From positions 2,232,001 through 2,296,000 of the forward strand of contig NZ_CP045702.1 in assembly GCF_014216315.1 (NCBI RefSeq): a stretch of 64,000 nt of DNA, read 5' to 3'. Below the pieces are notes generated by a model. The model ran no database searches. It was not told where the DNA came from and saw only the letters and a list, made by a program, of their open reading frames with translations. This DNA comes from Streptomyces finlayi (GTDB taxonomy: Bacteria; Actinomycetota; Actinomycetes; Streptomycetales; Streptomycetaceae). The translations under genes and the position numbers were made by a program. Shown here piece by piece: positions 8,826 to 18,202 of the stretch; position 1 is the first letter of the stretch; each line of letters starts with the position of its first letter.

Positions 8826-9299
8826 CGGTACCTCTCCGGAGCACGTGCAGGGTCACTTCGATCCGCTGAACTCCGCAGCGATGCTGCCACAGAGTCGGCG
8901 CCCGGCACAGCAGCCGTTGACGCATCGCCGTGATGCGCCGACGGCATGGCCGAAGAGGGTTCGCGCGCCCATGCCACCGCAGTGCGGGGGTGACCCGGTA
9001 AAGGCATTGGACGGCGTACGGGGGCCGTGGTGCTCTGGAGCACACGTGCAGTCCGGCCCAGCTCTTCCAGCACCGCTGTCGATCGACCGGAGTCGCCTCC
9101 GGGCACTTCTTCACGCCGGACCCGACACCCGGCGCCCCCCGTCCCCGATCACCAGCTGACGACCGGAGCAGGCCCACCGTGTGACTCGCGGGCCGCACGC
9201 ACAGCACGTCGCCGGCCCACAGGCCCCGTGTGCACACAGGCTGCGGGCGGTCAGCCCGGCCGCGCCTGAGGACTGTCCACTCGCAGGAGGCAGACAAGC
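8826..9299. promoter_or_regulatory. Divergent control region between thnQ and the thnP-J operon
   Basis: 474 bp with no gene. It must hold the promoters for thnQ/crotonase (left) and for the long thnP-O-N-M-L-K-J operon (right). Three symmetric sites stand out: CGCATC-5 nt-GATGCG at 8921-8937; GTGCTC-TG-GAGCAC at 9030-9043; and the near-repeat GGAGCACGTGCAG (about 8838) and GGAGCACACGTGCAG (about 9037), one near each end. These are plausible operators for the LysR-type regulator ThnI, but no binding motif is known to me. AGGAGG at 9285-9290 serves thnP. Confidence 0.5.
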
Positions 9300-10748
9300 A
9301 TGCAAGTTCTTCTCGTGAACGCTCGCCGGTCGGCGTACTCAGGGGAGTCGATCTCCGCACCGCAGTTGGGGCTGCTGTCCCTGGCCGCCGTACTGCGGGA
9401 GGGCACCTTCCACGACACCGCGGGCACCGATGTCCACTTCATCGACGACCAGCTCTTCGTCCTGCAGAGGCCGCTCGCCACGCCCAACGAGCCGCTGCGG
9501 GGCTACAACCCGGACGTCGTCGGCATCCAGGTGCTGACCTCCAGCCTCAAGAACGGCGTCAAGCTCGCCTCCGAGGTCAAACACCACCACCCGCGGGCGC
9601 TGACCGTGCTCGGCGGTGTCGGCGCGACGCCGCTGGCCCGCCGGCTGGTCGAGGACGGCTCCGCCGACGTCGTCGTCAAGGGCGAGGGGGAGGTCACCTT
9701 CTCGCACCTGGTCCACGAGTTCGGCAACAACGGCCGCAAGAACTTCCACAAGGTGCGTGGCATCGTCTTCCGCGACGACGAGGGCGAGGTCGTCGAGACA
9801 CCCGCCGCCCCGCAGGTGATGCGCCTGGACAAGCTGCCGATGCCGGCCCGCGACCTGGCCGACATGGAGCGGTACCGGACCATCTCGCGCGGCCGGGCCG
9901 GCAATGTCGTCACCGCCCGCGGCTGCTCGTACGCCTGCGCCTACTGCTACTCCAAGCACCAGTGGGGTGTCGGCCAGCGCCGGCACAGCGCCGGGCGGGT
10001 ACTGGCGGAGATCCGCGAACTGGTCGAGGTGCACGGATTCGACCGTATCCGGATCGAGGACGACGACTTCGTCGAGGATGTCCCGCGCATGCAGGAGCTC
10101 TGCCAGGCCATCGAGGACTCCGGTCTCCAGGGCAAGTTCGAATGGGAGGCCAAGGCCAGGCCCGACCTGATCGACGACGACATGGCGAAGATGCTGCGCA
10201 AGTCCGGCTGCTTCCGGCTGCTGGTGGGCGTGGAGACGCTCGACTGGTCGCTGCTCAAGCGCCTGGGCCGCCCGGTCAAGGTCGCGGTGACCGAACGGGC
10301 CCTGGACTCCCTGGGCAAGGCCGGGATCGGCACCCAGGCCACGATGATCCTCGGCATCCCCGGCGAGACCGACGAGGCGATGCGCTCGACCATCACCTGG
10401 CTCCAGGCCCGGCTCGGCGACAACCCGCACGACATCGTCTCCCCGTGCTTCTTCGTGCCGTTCCACGCGGACCTGGAGAAGGACATGGCCAAGCGCGTCG
10501 AGTTCACGGTGGAGACCAGCGACACCGACTGCTACACCGGGCACGTCCCGGTGACGTCGAGTCCGGCGTGCTCCATCGACGAGCTGTGGAAGCTCTACGA
10601 CGACATGACCCCGACCCGCAAGGACGGCCAGTACAAGCGCATCGCCTTCCTCGCGAACCTCAAGACCGTGCAGACGCGCCTCGGTCTGATGGACGGCGGC
10701 GCCCCGATGGCCAAGGAGCCCGCGGCCCTGGTCCCGGAGGTCCAGTGA
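9300..10748 (+). CDS. thnP: ThnP-like cobalamin-binding radical SAM protein
   Basis: 482 residues from ATG 9300, with AGGAGG 9 nt upstream. The N-terminal B12-binding (Rossmann) domain spans about residues 1-175 (VLLVNARRSAYSGE, LTVLGGVGATP, VVKGEGE). The radical SAM core follows with Cys209, Cys213 and Cys216 in GCSYACAYC for the 4Fe-4S cluster, then EDDDFVED and MILGIPGETDEAM typical of class B radical SAM proteins. It opens an operon of seven tightly spaced or overlapping genes. The thienamycin cluster holds three such proteins (ThnK, ThnL, ThnP); ThnP is required for production but its reaction is the least clear. By synteny this is ThnP. The sequence shows the cofactor sites; the reaction is not established here. 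Confidence 0.9.
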   Translation: MQVLLVNARRSAYSGESISAPQLGLLSLAAVLREGTFHDTAGTDVHFIDDQLFVLQRPLATPNEPLRGYNPDVVGIQVLTSSLKNGVKLASEVKHHHPRALTVLGGVGATPLARRLVEDGSADVVVKGEGEVTFSHLVHEFGNNGRKNFHKVRGIVFRDDEGEVVETPAAPQVMRLDKLPMPARDLADMERYRTISRGRAGNVVTARGCSYACAYCYSKHQWGVGQRRHSAGRVLAEIRELVEVHGFDRIRIEDDDFVEDVPRMQELCQAIEDSGLQGKFEWEAKARPDLIDDDMAKMLRKSGCFRLLVGVETLDWSLLKRLGRPVKVAVTERALDSLGKAGIGTQATMILGIPGETDEAMRSTITWLQARLGDNPHDIVSPCFFVPFHADLEKDMAKRVEFTVETSDTDCYTGHVPVTSSPACSIDELWKLYDDMTPTRKDGQYKRIAFLANLKTVQTRLGLMDGGAPMAKEPAALVPEVQ

Positions 10749-12175
10749 CGATGCTCACGACAGCGGCCGGGACGGCCTCCCCGGCTGTCCCGGGCACTGG
10801 GGGCACCCTGGACGTCCCGGCGTACTCGGGCTCGCGCCCGGTGATGTCGAACCGTCCCGGGCTGCTGGACGACGGTGCCGGGCGGCCGCTGGCGCGGCTG
10901 GGCAACGCCGGTCGGCTGGTGCAGTTCGGCATGGCGCAGGAGGCGGAGAAGACGGCCCGGGTCCTGCGCGGGATCGACGACGACGCCTGGTTCGGGCTGC
11001 TGCGCGACGCGGCCGGGCGGCTCACCGCCCGGCTGGACGGCGGTGAGCTCGGCCCGTGGCTGCGGGCGCTGTCCGCCGCGACGGGTCTGCCGCTGCGGCG
11101 GGCGGAGCGCGGGGTCCGTACGGTCGCTGACGACCTGGGCCGTATGGAGGAGATCCTCGCCGCGCAGTCCCCGGACGGGACCGTCTCCGCGTACCGGACC
11201 GGTGGCGACGACCCGCGGTGGAGCTGGCGGCCCGCCGGGCGCTCCGTGCACGTGCGGGTGCCCGACAACTTCCCGACCATCGGCATCGAGTGGATGCAGG
11301 CGCTGGCCGCGCGCCGGCCCGTGCTGCTGAGCACCTCCGCCAGGGACCCGTTCACCGCGGTGCTGGTCACGGAGGCGCTGTACGCCGCCGGGCTGCCGGA
11401 CAACGCGGTGTCGCTGGTCCACGGCGACGCGCCCGCCCTGCGCCGGCTGGCCGACCAGGTGCTGTGGCCCGGCGAGGATGTGCCGGGGGACTTGCCGCCG
11501 GGGAAGGTCAAGACGTACCACTACGGCCGCAGCAGGGCGCTCGTCGGTGACGGCGTTCCCCAGGACGCCTGGGGGCGGCTCGCCCGGGAGGCGTTCGCCG
11601 GCTGCGGCCGGCTGTGCACCAACATCAGCTCCCTGGTCGTGCTCGGTGACGCCGAAGAGGCCGCCGGGCAGCTCGCCCGGGAGTTCGCGGACCGCCCGGT
11701 GCTGCCGCTCGACGACCCGTCGGCGTCGGTGCCCGCCTTCCCCGACCGTGCCGTGCGGGACGCGCTGGCGACGCGTGTCGAGCGGGAGATCGCGGCGGGC
11801 GCGGTCGACGTCACCGGGGCCGCCACCGGGGTGCCACTGCGGGTGGATCTGGACGGCGTGGCGTACCTGCGTCCCACGGTGCTGCTGCTGGACGCGGGTT
11901 CACCGCTGTTCGGGACAGAGCTGCCGTTCCCCTTCACGGCCGTCGCGCACGTGCCGCGCTCCAAGGCGGTCACGGCCTGCGCGGGTTCGCTGATCGTGTC
12001 CGTGCTCGGTGAGGCGGGCGGGCTGGTCAGGGCGCTCGCCGAGGAGCCGGGCGTCGACAAGGTCTTCGGCGGCGACGACTTCGACCGCGGTTACGACCCC
12101 CGCGATCCGCACGAGGGGTATCTGGCCGACTTCCTGTTCAAGAAGAAGGCAGTTCTGCCGGGCGCCTCCGCGTGA
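10745..12175 (+). CDS. thnO: ThnO-like acyl-CoA reductase / aldehyde dehydrogenase-like protein (LuxC family)
   Basis: GTG 10745 forms a GTGA overlap with the thnP stop and has GGAGG 4 nt upstream; ATG 10751 is an equally possible start. 476 residues. LuxC-type acyl-CoA reductase fold related to aldehyde dehydrogenases: IGIEWMQALAARRPVLLST in the nucleotide-binding half and a likely catalytic Cys in AGCGRLCTNISS (second Cys by family pattern). It is next to an adenylate-forming LuxE/PaaK-like protein (thnN), so the pair resembles a carboxylate-activating and reducing module. In thn clusters both are conserved, but their reaction is not firmly known to me. A glutamate-to-semialdehyde (pyrroline-5-carboxylate) supply for ThnE is a reasonable inference. 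Confidence 0.83.
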   Translation: MTMLTTAAGTASPAVPGTGGTLDVPAYSGSRPVMSNRPGLLDDGAGRPLARLGNAGRLVQFGMAQEAEKTARVLRGIDDDAWFGLLRDAAGRLTARLDGGELGPWLRALSAATGLPLRRAERGVRTVADDLGRMEEILAAQSPDGTVSAYRTGGDDPRWSWRPAGRSVHVRVPDNFPTIGIEWMQALAARRPVLLSTSARDPFTAVLVTEALYAAGLPDNAVSLVHGDAPALRRLADQVLWPGEDVPGDLPPGKVKTYHYGRSRALVGDGVPQDAWGRLAREAFAGCGRLCTNISSLVVLGDAEEAAGQLAREFADRPVLPLDDPSASVPAFPDRAVRDALATRVEREIAAGAVDVTGAATGVPLRVDLDGVAYLRPTVLLLDAGSPLFGTELPFPFTAVAHVPRSKAVTACAGSLIVSVLGEAGGLVRALAEEPGVDKVFGGDDFDRGYDPRDPHEGYLADFLFKKKAVLPGASA

Positions 12176-12213
12176 CCGGCGGCAGGAACAGCATCAGAGA
12201 AGAGGGAACCGCC

Positions 12214-13323
12214 ATGCCAACGCCGAGCGCGTCCGTGCTCCGTCAGATCACCGATGCCGACGTTCGCCGGACCGTCCGCCTCCACTTAGACCCCCGGCAT
12301 GGCACCCCCTACTGGCTGGAGCGGGACCGGCGCATGGGCACCAACGGCCTGGAGAAGGTCCAGAGTTTCCAGAACGCGGTCACCCTGCTCGGGCTGACGG
12401 AGGGCGCCGACCAGATGCACTACGAGGAGGCGTCGCGGCGTACCCCTCTGGAGAACTTCGTCCCCAGGTCGGTGCTCGGCGAGGGCGGCGCGCTGTGGGC
12501 GGCGCAGACCGGCGGCACCACCGGGCCCGCCAAGCACGGCACCTGGGGCGCCCGCTACTGGGCGGACATCCTGGAGTTCTCCGACGAGTTCCTGGATCTG
12601 CACGGGGTGCCGAGGAACACCAACTGGCTGTTCGTCGGGCCGATGGGCCCCCACACGACGGGCCGGCTCGTCGTCGCGTTCGCCGAGCGGCGCGGCGGCA
12701 TGTGCTTCTCGATCGACCTCGACCCCCGGATCGTGAAGATCTTCGGCGAGGAGGGCATGACGGCCGCGTACGACCGGTACGTGCGGCACATCTGGGACCA
12801 GGTGGAGGAAGTCGTCCGTTCCCAGGACATCGGAGTGGTGTTCTGCACCTCGCGGCTGCTGGACATGCTGCCCGAGCGGCTGGGCACCGAGCCGCTGGCC
12901 GGTGTGCGGGCCATCGTGCACGCCGGTACGACGATGGAGCCCGACGCCCACCGCGAGCTGCGCGAGGAGGTCTTCCCCGGGGTGCCGGTCGTCGGCATGT
13001 ACGGCACGTCGACCACCGGCATCAACTGGCAGAAGCCGTTCGAGGCCGAGGACGGCCACCGGGTGGTCTACGTCCCCTGCCGCCCGCACGTCGCCCTGGA
13101 CGTCATCGACGAGCACGGCGCCGAGGTGCCGTACGGCGAGGAGGGCCGGGTCCGGGTCTGGCGGCTGACCGACGACGCGCTGGTCCCCGGCTTCCTGGAG
13201 CGCGACCGGGCCCGCCGGGTGCGCCCGTACGGGGTGGCCGCCGAGCGCTATCCCTGGCCCTGGCTGGGGGACCCGTACTCCCCCGAATTCACCGAAGGAC
13301 GACGCGTCGAAGGGGTGTACTGA
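12214..13323 (+). CDS. thnN: ThnN-like adenylate-forming / acyl-protein synthetase-like protein (LuxE/PaaK type)
   Basis: 369 residues from ATG 12214, with AGAGGG upstream; an in-frame GTG at 12172 lacks a site. The nucleotide-binding signature AAQTGGTTGPAKHGTWG is of the PaaK/LuxE adenylating type, followed by VRAIVHAGTTMEPDAHRE, GMYGTSTTGINWQ (A5-like) and EEGRVRVWRLTDDALVPGF. At under 400 residues it is closer to LuxE than to full PaaK ligases. It should activate a carboxylic acid as an acyl-AMP and pass it to the LuxC-like ThnO. It ends one nucleotide before the thnM start. Conserved in complex-carbapenem clusters; substrate inferred only. Confidence 0.82.
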   Translation: MPTPSASVLRQITDADVRRTVRLHLDPRHGTPYWLERDRRMGTNGLEKVQSFQNAVTLLGLTEGADQMHYEEASRRTPLENFVPRSVLGEGGALWAAQTGGTTGPAKHGTWGARYWADILEFSDEFLDLHGVPRNTNWLFVGPMGPHTTGRLVVAFAERRGGMCFSIDLDPRIVKIFGEEGMTAAYDRYVRHIWDQVEEVVRSQDIGVVFCTSRLLDMLPERLGTEPLAGVRAIVHAGTTMEPDAHRELREEVFPGVPVVGMYGTSTTGINWQKPFEAEDGHRVVYVPCRPHVALDVIDEHGAEVPYGEEGRVRVWRLTDDALVPGFLERDRARRVRPYGVAAERYPWPWLGDPYSPEFTEGRRVEGVY

Positions 13324-13324
13324 C

Positions 13325-14731
13325 ATGGCCGGCTTCCTGCTGCGCTGCCACTCGGGCCCGGTGGAGTTCCAGCCCCTGGGACCGGGTCGCGGACTGAGCA
13401 CGCTGGTGGTGCGCGAGGGCGCGGACACGCTGGTCGTGCACGGTGACCGGCTGACCGAGGAGGCCCCGCCGGTCCACGCCCCGCTCGACGAGCTGCTGTC
13501 CTGGACCGAGCGGTCCCACGCGCGCTACTGCGCGGTGCTGGTACGCGGCGGCCGGGCCACCCTCTGGAGCGACGTGGGCGCCACCTGCCCGCTGCACTAC
13601 GCGCGCGGCGCCGACGACACCCTGCTGGTCGCCACCTCGGCCGGCGCGGTGCTGCCACTGCTGGCCGGGCCCCCGGTGCTCGGCGGCGCGGCACAGTCGC
13701 TGCTGCCGGGCGGGCGCTTCGCGGGCGTGACGGCGGTCCCGGCGAACACCGCGGTGACGCTGGCCGTGGAGGCGTACGGAACCGAGCCGGTCGCCACCCG
13801 TCAGGTGCGCGGGCTGCCGGACAGGCCGGTGACGACCGGTCCCCAGGAGGCGGTGGCCGCCGTCCGCGAGGCGCTGCGGTCCTCGGTGGCCCGACTGGCC
13901 GCCGGGTCCGACGAACTGGGGGTCATGCTGAGCGGCGGTGTGGACTCCTCGACGGTCGCGGCGCTGGCCGCCCGGGAGAGCTCCGGCGCGGAGCTGCACA
14001 CGTACACCGTGGGAACGCCGTTCGGCGACGAGTTCGAGCAGGCCGCGTGGTTCGCGGACCGCCTGGGCAGCAAGCACCACGAGCTGATGTTCGGCCCCGA
14101 GCAGCTCACGGAGCTGCTGCCGGACATGATCCGCTCACTGGAGACCTGGGACCTGCTGACGCTCCAGATCGCCGCACCGGCCTGCTTCCAGCTCACCGCC
14201 ATGGCCGCCGAGCGGCGTCAGGTCCTGCTCTCCGGCTACGGGGCCGACCTGCTGTTCGCCGGGCTCGGAGGCACCGGCGGCGAGGAGGACATCGAGCGGG
14301 CGGTGGTCGCGCAGACCGCCGCGACCGCCCGGAGCAACGAGTTCGGCCCGGCCTTCGCCGACGCCCGCGACATCGTCGTCCGCTACCCGTACTGGACGCG
14401 TGAGGTGATGACGGCGGCCCTGGGCATCCGGGGCCGGCTCAAGGTCCGCGAAGGCACGGCGAAGTGGGTGCTGCGCAGTGCCGCGGCCGAGGTCCTGCCC
14501 GCCGAGGTGGCCTGGCGGCCGAAGCGCGGCATCCACGAGGGCACCGCCATGAGCCGGATGTTCGCCACCGCCCTGGGCGGCGACGACCCCCGCGTCCAGT
14601 CGGAGCGGCTGCACGCCATCGCGACCTCCGTCTTCTGCCAGGACGGGCCGTCGGCCCGGGGCACCGGCACGGGGAACGGGACCAACGAAAGGGAGGGACT
14701 CGATGAGGGTCTTGCTGGTGTGGCCTCGTAA
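13325..14731 (+). CDS. thnM: ThnM-like carbapenam synthetase (beta-lactam synthetase, asparagine synthetase-B fold)
   Basis: 468 residues from ATG 13325. The N-terminal half has the Ntn-hydrolase fold, but residue 2 is Ala, not the Cys needed for glutamine hydrolysis. The C-terminal half has the ATP-pyrophosphatase PP-loop LSGGVDSST (near 202), SGYGADLLFAG and RPKRGIHEG, whose Lys corresponds to the catalytic Lys443 of Pectobacterium CarA. The match to CarA extends through YPYWTREV and GTAMSRMFA. The enzyme adenylates carboxymethylproline and closes the four-membered ring to carbapenam-3-carboxylate, the defining step of the pathway. It overlaps thnL by 29 nt. True asparagine synthetase is excluded by the lost Cys2 and shorter length. 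Confidence 0.93.
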   Translation: MAGFLLRCHSGPVEFQPLGPGRGLSTLVVREGADTLVVHGDRLTEEAPPVHAPLDELLSWTERSHARYCAVLVRGGRATLWSDVGATCPLHYARGADDTLLVATSAGAVLPLLAGPPVLGGAAQSLLPGGRFAGVTAVPANTAVTLAVEAYGTEPVATRQVRGLPDRPVTTGPQEAVAAVREALRSSVARLAAGSDELGVMLSGGVDSSTVAALAARESSGAELHTYTVGTPFGDEFEQAAWFADRLGSKHHELMFGPEQLTELLPDMIRSLETWDLLTLQIAAPACFQLTAMAAERRQVLLSGYGADLLFAGLGGTGGEEDIERAVVAQTAATARSNEFGPAFADARDIVVRYPYWTREVMTAALGIRGRLKVREGTAKWVLRSAAAEVLPAEVAWRPKRGIHEGTAMSRMFATALGGDDPRVQSERLHAIATSVFCQDGPSARGTGTGNGTNEREGLDEGLAGVAS

Positions 14732-16106
14732 CGAACGGGCCCTCCTCAGTGACCGGCTGAGCTGCTGCGAGCCGCTGCCGCTGGAGTATCTCGGCGGCGC
14801 GCTGCGCGGCGACCACGACGTGACCATCCACGATCTCCGGCTGGACCCGCCGCTGGAGACGTACGCGCAGACGCACGAGCCCCCCGACCTGATCGGTGTG
14901 GCCATCCCGTACACGACCAGCGTGCACGTCTCGCGGGAGGTGAGCCGGGAGGCGCGGCGGCTCTGGCCCGACGTGCCGATCGTGCTCGGCGGCCACCATC
15001 CGACGGTGTCGGCGGAGTGGCTGAACGGCTTCTCGGCCGACTGGATCGTCGCCGGTGAGGGCGGCGCCGCTCTCAGCCACCTGGCCTGCGAGCTGGAGGC
15101 CGGCCGCTCCCCCTCTCCCGTGCAGGGCCTCGCCCCGTACGACTCCCGCACCGGCCTGGAGCGCGACCGGCGCCCCAAGCCGGCGGCGCTCAACGACCTG
15201 CCGATGCCCGACCGTTCGCTGCTCTCCCACCACCGCGGTGACTACTTCCACTCGGTGTACCGCCCGGTGTCGCTGATCCGGTTCACCGCCGGCTGTCCGT
15301 ACACCTGCAAGTTCTGTTCGCTGTGGCGGATGACGGACCGGCGCTACCTGGTCAAGGACATCGACCGGGTGCTCGCGGAGATGGCGGACATCGAGGGCAG
15401 CAATCTTTACGTGGTGGACGACGAGGCGTTCATCCAGCCCGGACGGATGCTGGAGCTCGCCGACGCCATCGACAAGGCCGGATTCCGCAAGCGCTTCCAC
15501 ATGTACATACGGACCGACACGGCACTGCGCAGGCCCGACGTGATCGCCCGCTGGGCCGAGGTCGGGCTGGACTCGGTACTGGTCGGCGCGGAGTCGATGA
15601 CCGACGACGAGCTGTCGGGTTACCGCAAGGGAACCGATCCGGGCCAGACCCGGCGGGCCCTGGACCTCTTCCACGCCAACGGGGTGAAGGTCCGGGCCAA
15701 CTTCATCGTGCAGCCCAACTGGCTGGACGAGGACTTCGCCCGGCTCAACCACACCGTGCAGGAGCTCCAGGTCGACATGCCGAGCTTCTCGGTACTGACC
15801 CCGCTGCCCGGCACGGACCTGTACGACGAGAGCCGGTCTCAGCTGATCAGCGACGACCCGGAGCTGTTCGACTGCTACCACGCCCTGTTCCCCACCCGGC
15901 TGCCGCTGGAGACCTTCTACCACCGGCTCGCCGACCTGCTGGCGGGGGCGAGCGCCCGCTCCTCACCCGGTGTCACCTCCGGCGCCGACCCGTCGGTCTT
16001 CTACTACTCCGACGACAGCGCGTTCGACGAGATGCTGCGTGCCATCCGCGGAGGCGCGGACTGGTCGCGTCCCTGGGAACCGGAACCCGTACCCAGCACG
16101 AAGTAG
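14703..16106 (+). CDS. thnL: ThnL-like cobalamin-binding radical SAM protein
   Basis: 467 residues from ATG 14703, which lies inside the end of thnM and has GGGAGGG 4 nt upstream. B12-binding domain in residues 1-165 (VLLVWPRNER, IVLGGHHPTVSAEW, IVAGEGG); radical SAM Cys198, Cys202 and Cys205 in GCPYTCKFC; then DDEAFIQPGRM and the SAM-binding strand DSVLVGAESM. It is the second of the three cobalamin radical SAM proteins of the cluster. In the thienamycin pathway ThnL has been proposed to join the cysteamine/pantetheine thiol to C2 of the carbapenam. Position between thnM and thnK matches thnL. Reaction not proved by sequence. Confidence 0.9.
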   Translation: MRVLLVWPRNERALLSDRLSCCEPLPLEYLGGALRGDHDVTIHDLRLDPPLETYAQTHEPPDLIGVAIPYTTSVHVSREVSREARRLWPDVPIVLGGHHPTVSAEWLNGFSADWIVAGEGGAALSHLACELEAGRSPSPVQGLAPYDSRTGLERDRRPKPAALNDLPMPDRSLLSHHRGDYFHSVYRPVSLIRFTAGCPYTCKFCSLWRMTDRRYLVKDIDRVLAEMADIEGSNLYVVDDEAFIQPGRMLELADAIDKAGFRKRFHMYIRTDTALRRPDVIARWAEVGLDSVLVGAESMTDDELSGYRKGTDPGQTRRALDLFHANGVKVRANFIVQPNWLDEDFARLNHTVQELQVDMPSFSVLTPLPGTDLYDESRSQLISDDPELFDCYHALFPTRLPLETFYHRLADLLAGASARSSPGVTSGADPSVFYYSDDSAFDEMLRAIRGGADWSRPWEPEPVPSTK

Positions 16107-16159
16107 CAGAACCGGTGCCCACCGAGAGAACCGTCCGACCACGAGGAGCCGTGACCAGC

Positions 16160-18202
16160 ATGTCCGCCGAACTCCCCCGCCGCGGCCGCAAGGTGTACTT
16201 CGTCGGCCTCAACGCGTTCCCCTTCCTGCCCCTGGTGGCCGGACTGCTGCGCACCTACGCGGAGCAGGACGAGAACATCGCCTCCGCCTACGACTTCCAG
16301 GAGCCCGTCTTCCTGGTCGCTCCGGTCCGGGAGATGGCGGACGGCATCGTCGAGCCCGACGTCCTGGCCCTGTCCTGCTACGTGTGGAACTTCCGCCGCC
16401 AGATGAAGGTGGCGAAGCTGGTCAAGGAGCGCTACCCGAACGTGCTGGTGGTGGCCGGCGGGCCGCACGTCCCCGACCGGCCGGGGGACTTCTTCGAACG
16501 GCATCCGTACGTGGACGTCCTGGCGCACGGCGAGGGAGAGGTGGCGTTCCGGGGGCTGCTCGCGGAGCGCCTGACCGCGAGTCCGGACTACACGACGGTG
16601 CCCGGCGTGACGGTTCGCCGGGAAGGGGCGGCGGTCGCCGGGCCGAAGGCCGTACGGCTGCCGCGTCTGATCGACACGCCGAGTCCCTACCTGCTGGGCG
16701 TGATGGACGGGGCCGTGGCCACCTGCCGGAAGCGGGGGCTGCGCTTCTACGCCCTGTGGGAGACCAACCGCGGCTGCCCGTACTCCTGCTCGTTCTGCGA
16801 CTGGGGCTCGGCGACGATGAGCACCCTGCGCAAGTTCGAGGACGAACGCCTGCAGGACGAGATCGACTGGTTCGCCCGCCATGACGTGGAGGACCTGTTC
16901 ATCTGTGACGCCAACTTCGGCATCATGCCGCGCGACCTGGAGATCGCGCACGCGCTGGCGGAGGCACGGGCCGAACTGGGGGCCCCGAGGCAGGTCCGGG
17001 TCAACTTCGCCAAGAACTCCAACGACCGGGTCTTCGACATCAGCAAGACCTGGCACGACGCCGACCTGCTGATGGGCACCACCCTGTCGATGCAGAGCAC
17101 AGACATGGACGTCCTGGAGGCCATCGACCGCAAGAACATCGGTCTGGACAACTACCGCAAGCTCCAGCAGCGGTACGCCGGGGAGAACATCCACACCTAC
17201 ACCGAGCTGATCCTGGGGCTGCCCCTGGAGACCGCGCGCTCGTTCCGCGACGGCATCGGCTCGCTGCTGGAGGCGGGCAACCACGAGGACCTGAGGGTCT
17301 ACGAGCTGGCCATCCTCCCCAACGCGCCGCTGAACACCCCGGAGAAGATCGCCAAGTACGGGCTGCGCACGGTCCCGAAGCGGATGTACGTGGAGCGCGA
17401 GGGCACACCCGACGACGAGGCGGAGACCATGCAGATGGTCATGGAGACCAACGCCATGCCGCGCGCCGACTGGGTCGAGTGCTTCAGTTTCATCCAGTCC
17501 GTGCAGTTCCTGCACAACGGCTGCTACACCCGCTACCTGTCGATCTTCCTGCGGCAGGAGCACGAGATCGGTTACACCCGCTTCTACGAGGGGCTGCAGA
17601 AGTACTTCAGCAGCCGCCCCGAGAGCGTGCTGGGCGCCCTGTACCTGCGGATGCGCAGCCTCTACCACGACTACATCGACGTCCCCACGCTGCCGCTGGC
17701 CAACCTGGTCGCCAGCCAGCCCGACATGGCCGCCGACCTGGCCCCGTACGGCAAGCGCCGGGGCTGGACGATCGACAACTGGGGCTGGCTCCGCGTCGCC
17801 AGGGACTTCGACCGCTTCCACGCCGAGCTGCGGGAGTACCTGGGCACGCTGGGCCTGAACCCGGACCAGGACGCCAGGCTGGACGACGTGCTGCGGTTCC
17901 AGCGGGACATCATGCTCCGGCCGGACTACTCCCCGGACGAGGGCAAGTCCGCGGAGTACGCCCACGACTGGCCGGGCTACTTCACCGGCGGGGCCCTGGA
18001 GCCGCGCCGGGTGCGGGTCGGCTACGGCGACCGGAGCTTCGGCGCGAACGGGCGCTACAAGCCGGTGGCCGGTGACCTCAAGGCGTTCACCATGGCGGCG
18101 ATCGGCACCAGTTACCCCGTCTCCCGCATGGGCCACTACTGCCACCGCTTCGAGTCCGCCGAGGTGACGTCCGCGGAACCAGTGGCCGGCGAACTGCGGT
18201 GA
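16160..18202 (+). CDS. thnK: ThnK/TokK-like cobalamin-dependent radical SAM methyltransferase (C6 alkyl chain)
   Basis: 680 residues from ATG 16160 (GTG 16151 is in frame but too close to the GAGGAG site). N-terminal B12 domain to about 150 (FVGLNAFPFLPLV, VVAGGPHVPD, AHGEGEVAF); radical SAM Cys206, Cys210 and Cys213 in GCPYSCSFC; then Trp215. With this start the numbering agrees with the Trp215 that faces cobalamin in TokK of the asparenomycin cluster as I recall it, which supports the start choice. The long C-terminal domain (about residues 430-680) is characteristic of ThnK/TokK. These enzymes add methyl groups one after another to C6 of a thioether carbapenam: two for ethyl (ThnK), three for isopropyl (TokK). 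The chain length made here cannot be read from the sequence. Confidence 0.93.
   Translation: MSAELPRRGRKVYFVGLNAFPFLPLVAGLLRTYAEQDENIASAYDFQEPVFLVAPVREMADGIVEPDVLALSCYVWNFRRQMKVAKLVKERYPNVLVVAGGPHVPDRPGDFFERHPYVDVLAHGEGEVAFRGLLAERLTASPDYTTVPGVTVRREGAAVAGPKAVRLPRLIDTPSPYLLGVMDGAVATCRKRGLRFYALWETNRGCPYSCSFCDWGSATMSTLRKFEDERLQDEIDWFARHDVEDLFICDANFGIMPRDLEIAHALAEARAELGAPRQVRVNFAKNSNDRVFDISKTWHDADLLMGTTLSMQSTDMDVLEAIDRKNIGLDNYRKLQQRYAGENIHTYTELILGLPLETARSFRDGIGSLLEAGNHEDLRVYELAILPNAPLNTPEKIAKYGLRTVPKRMYVEREGTPDDEAETMQMVMETNAMPRADWVECFSFIQSVQFLHNGCYTRYLSIFLRQEHEIGYTRFYEGLQKYFSSRPESVLGALYLRMRSLYHDYIDVPTLPLANLVASQPDMAADLAPYGKRRGWTIDNWGWLRVARDFDRFHAELREYLGTLGLNPDQDARLDDVLRFQRDIMLRPDYSPDEGKSAEYAHDWPGYFTGGALEPRRVRVGYGDRSFGANGRYKPVAGDLKAFTMAAIGTSYPVSRMGHYCHRFESAEVTSAEPVAGELR

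Noticed and set aside
13325..14731. Asparagine synthetase B as the identity of the thnM gene product
   Set aside because: No Cys at position 2, shorter length, and detailed motif agreement with CarA.
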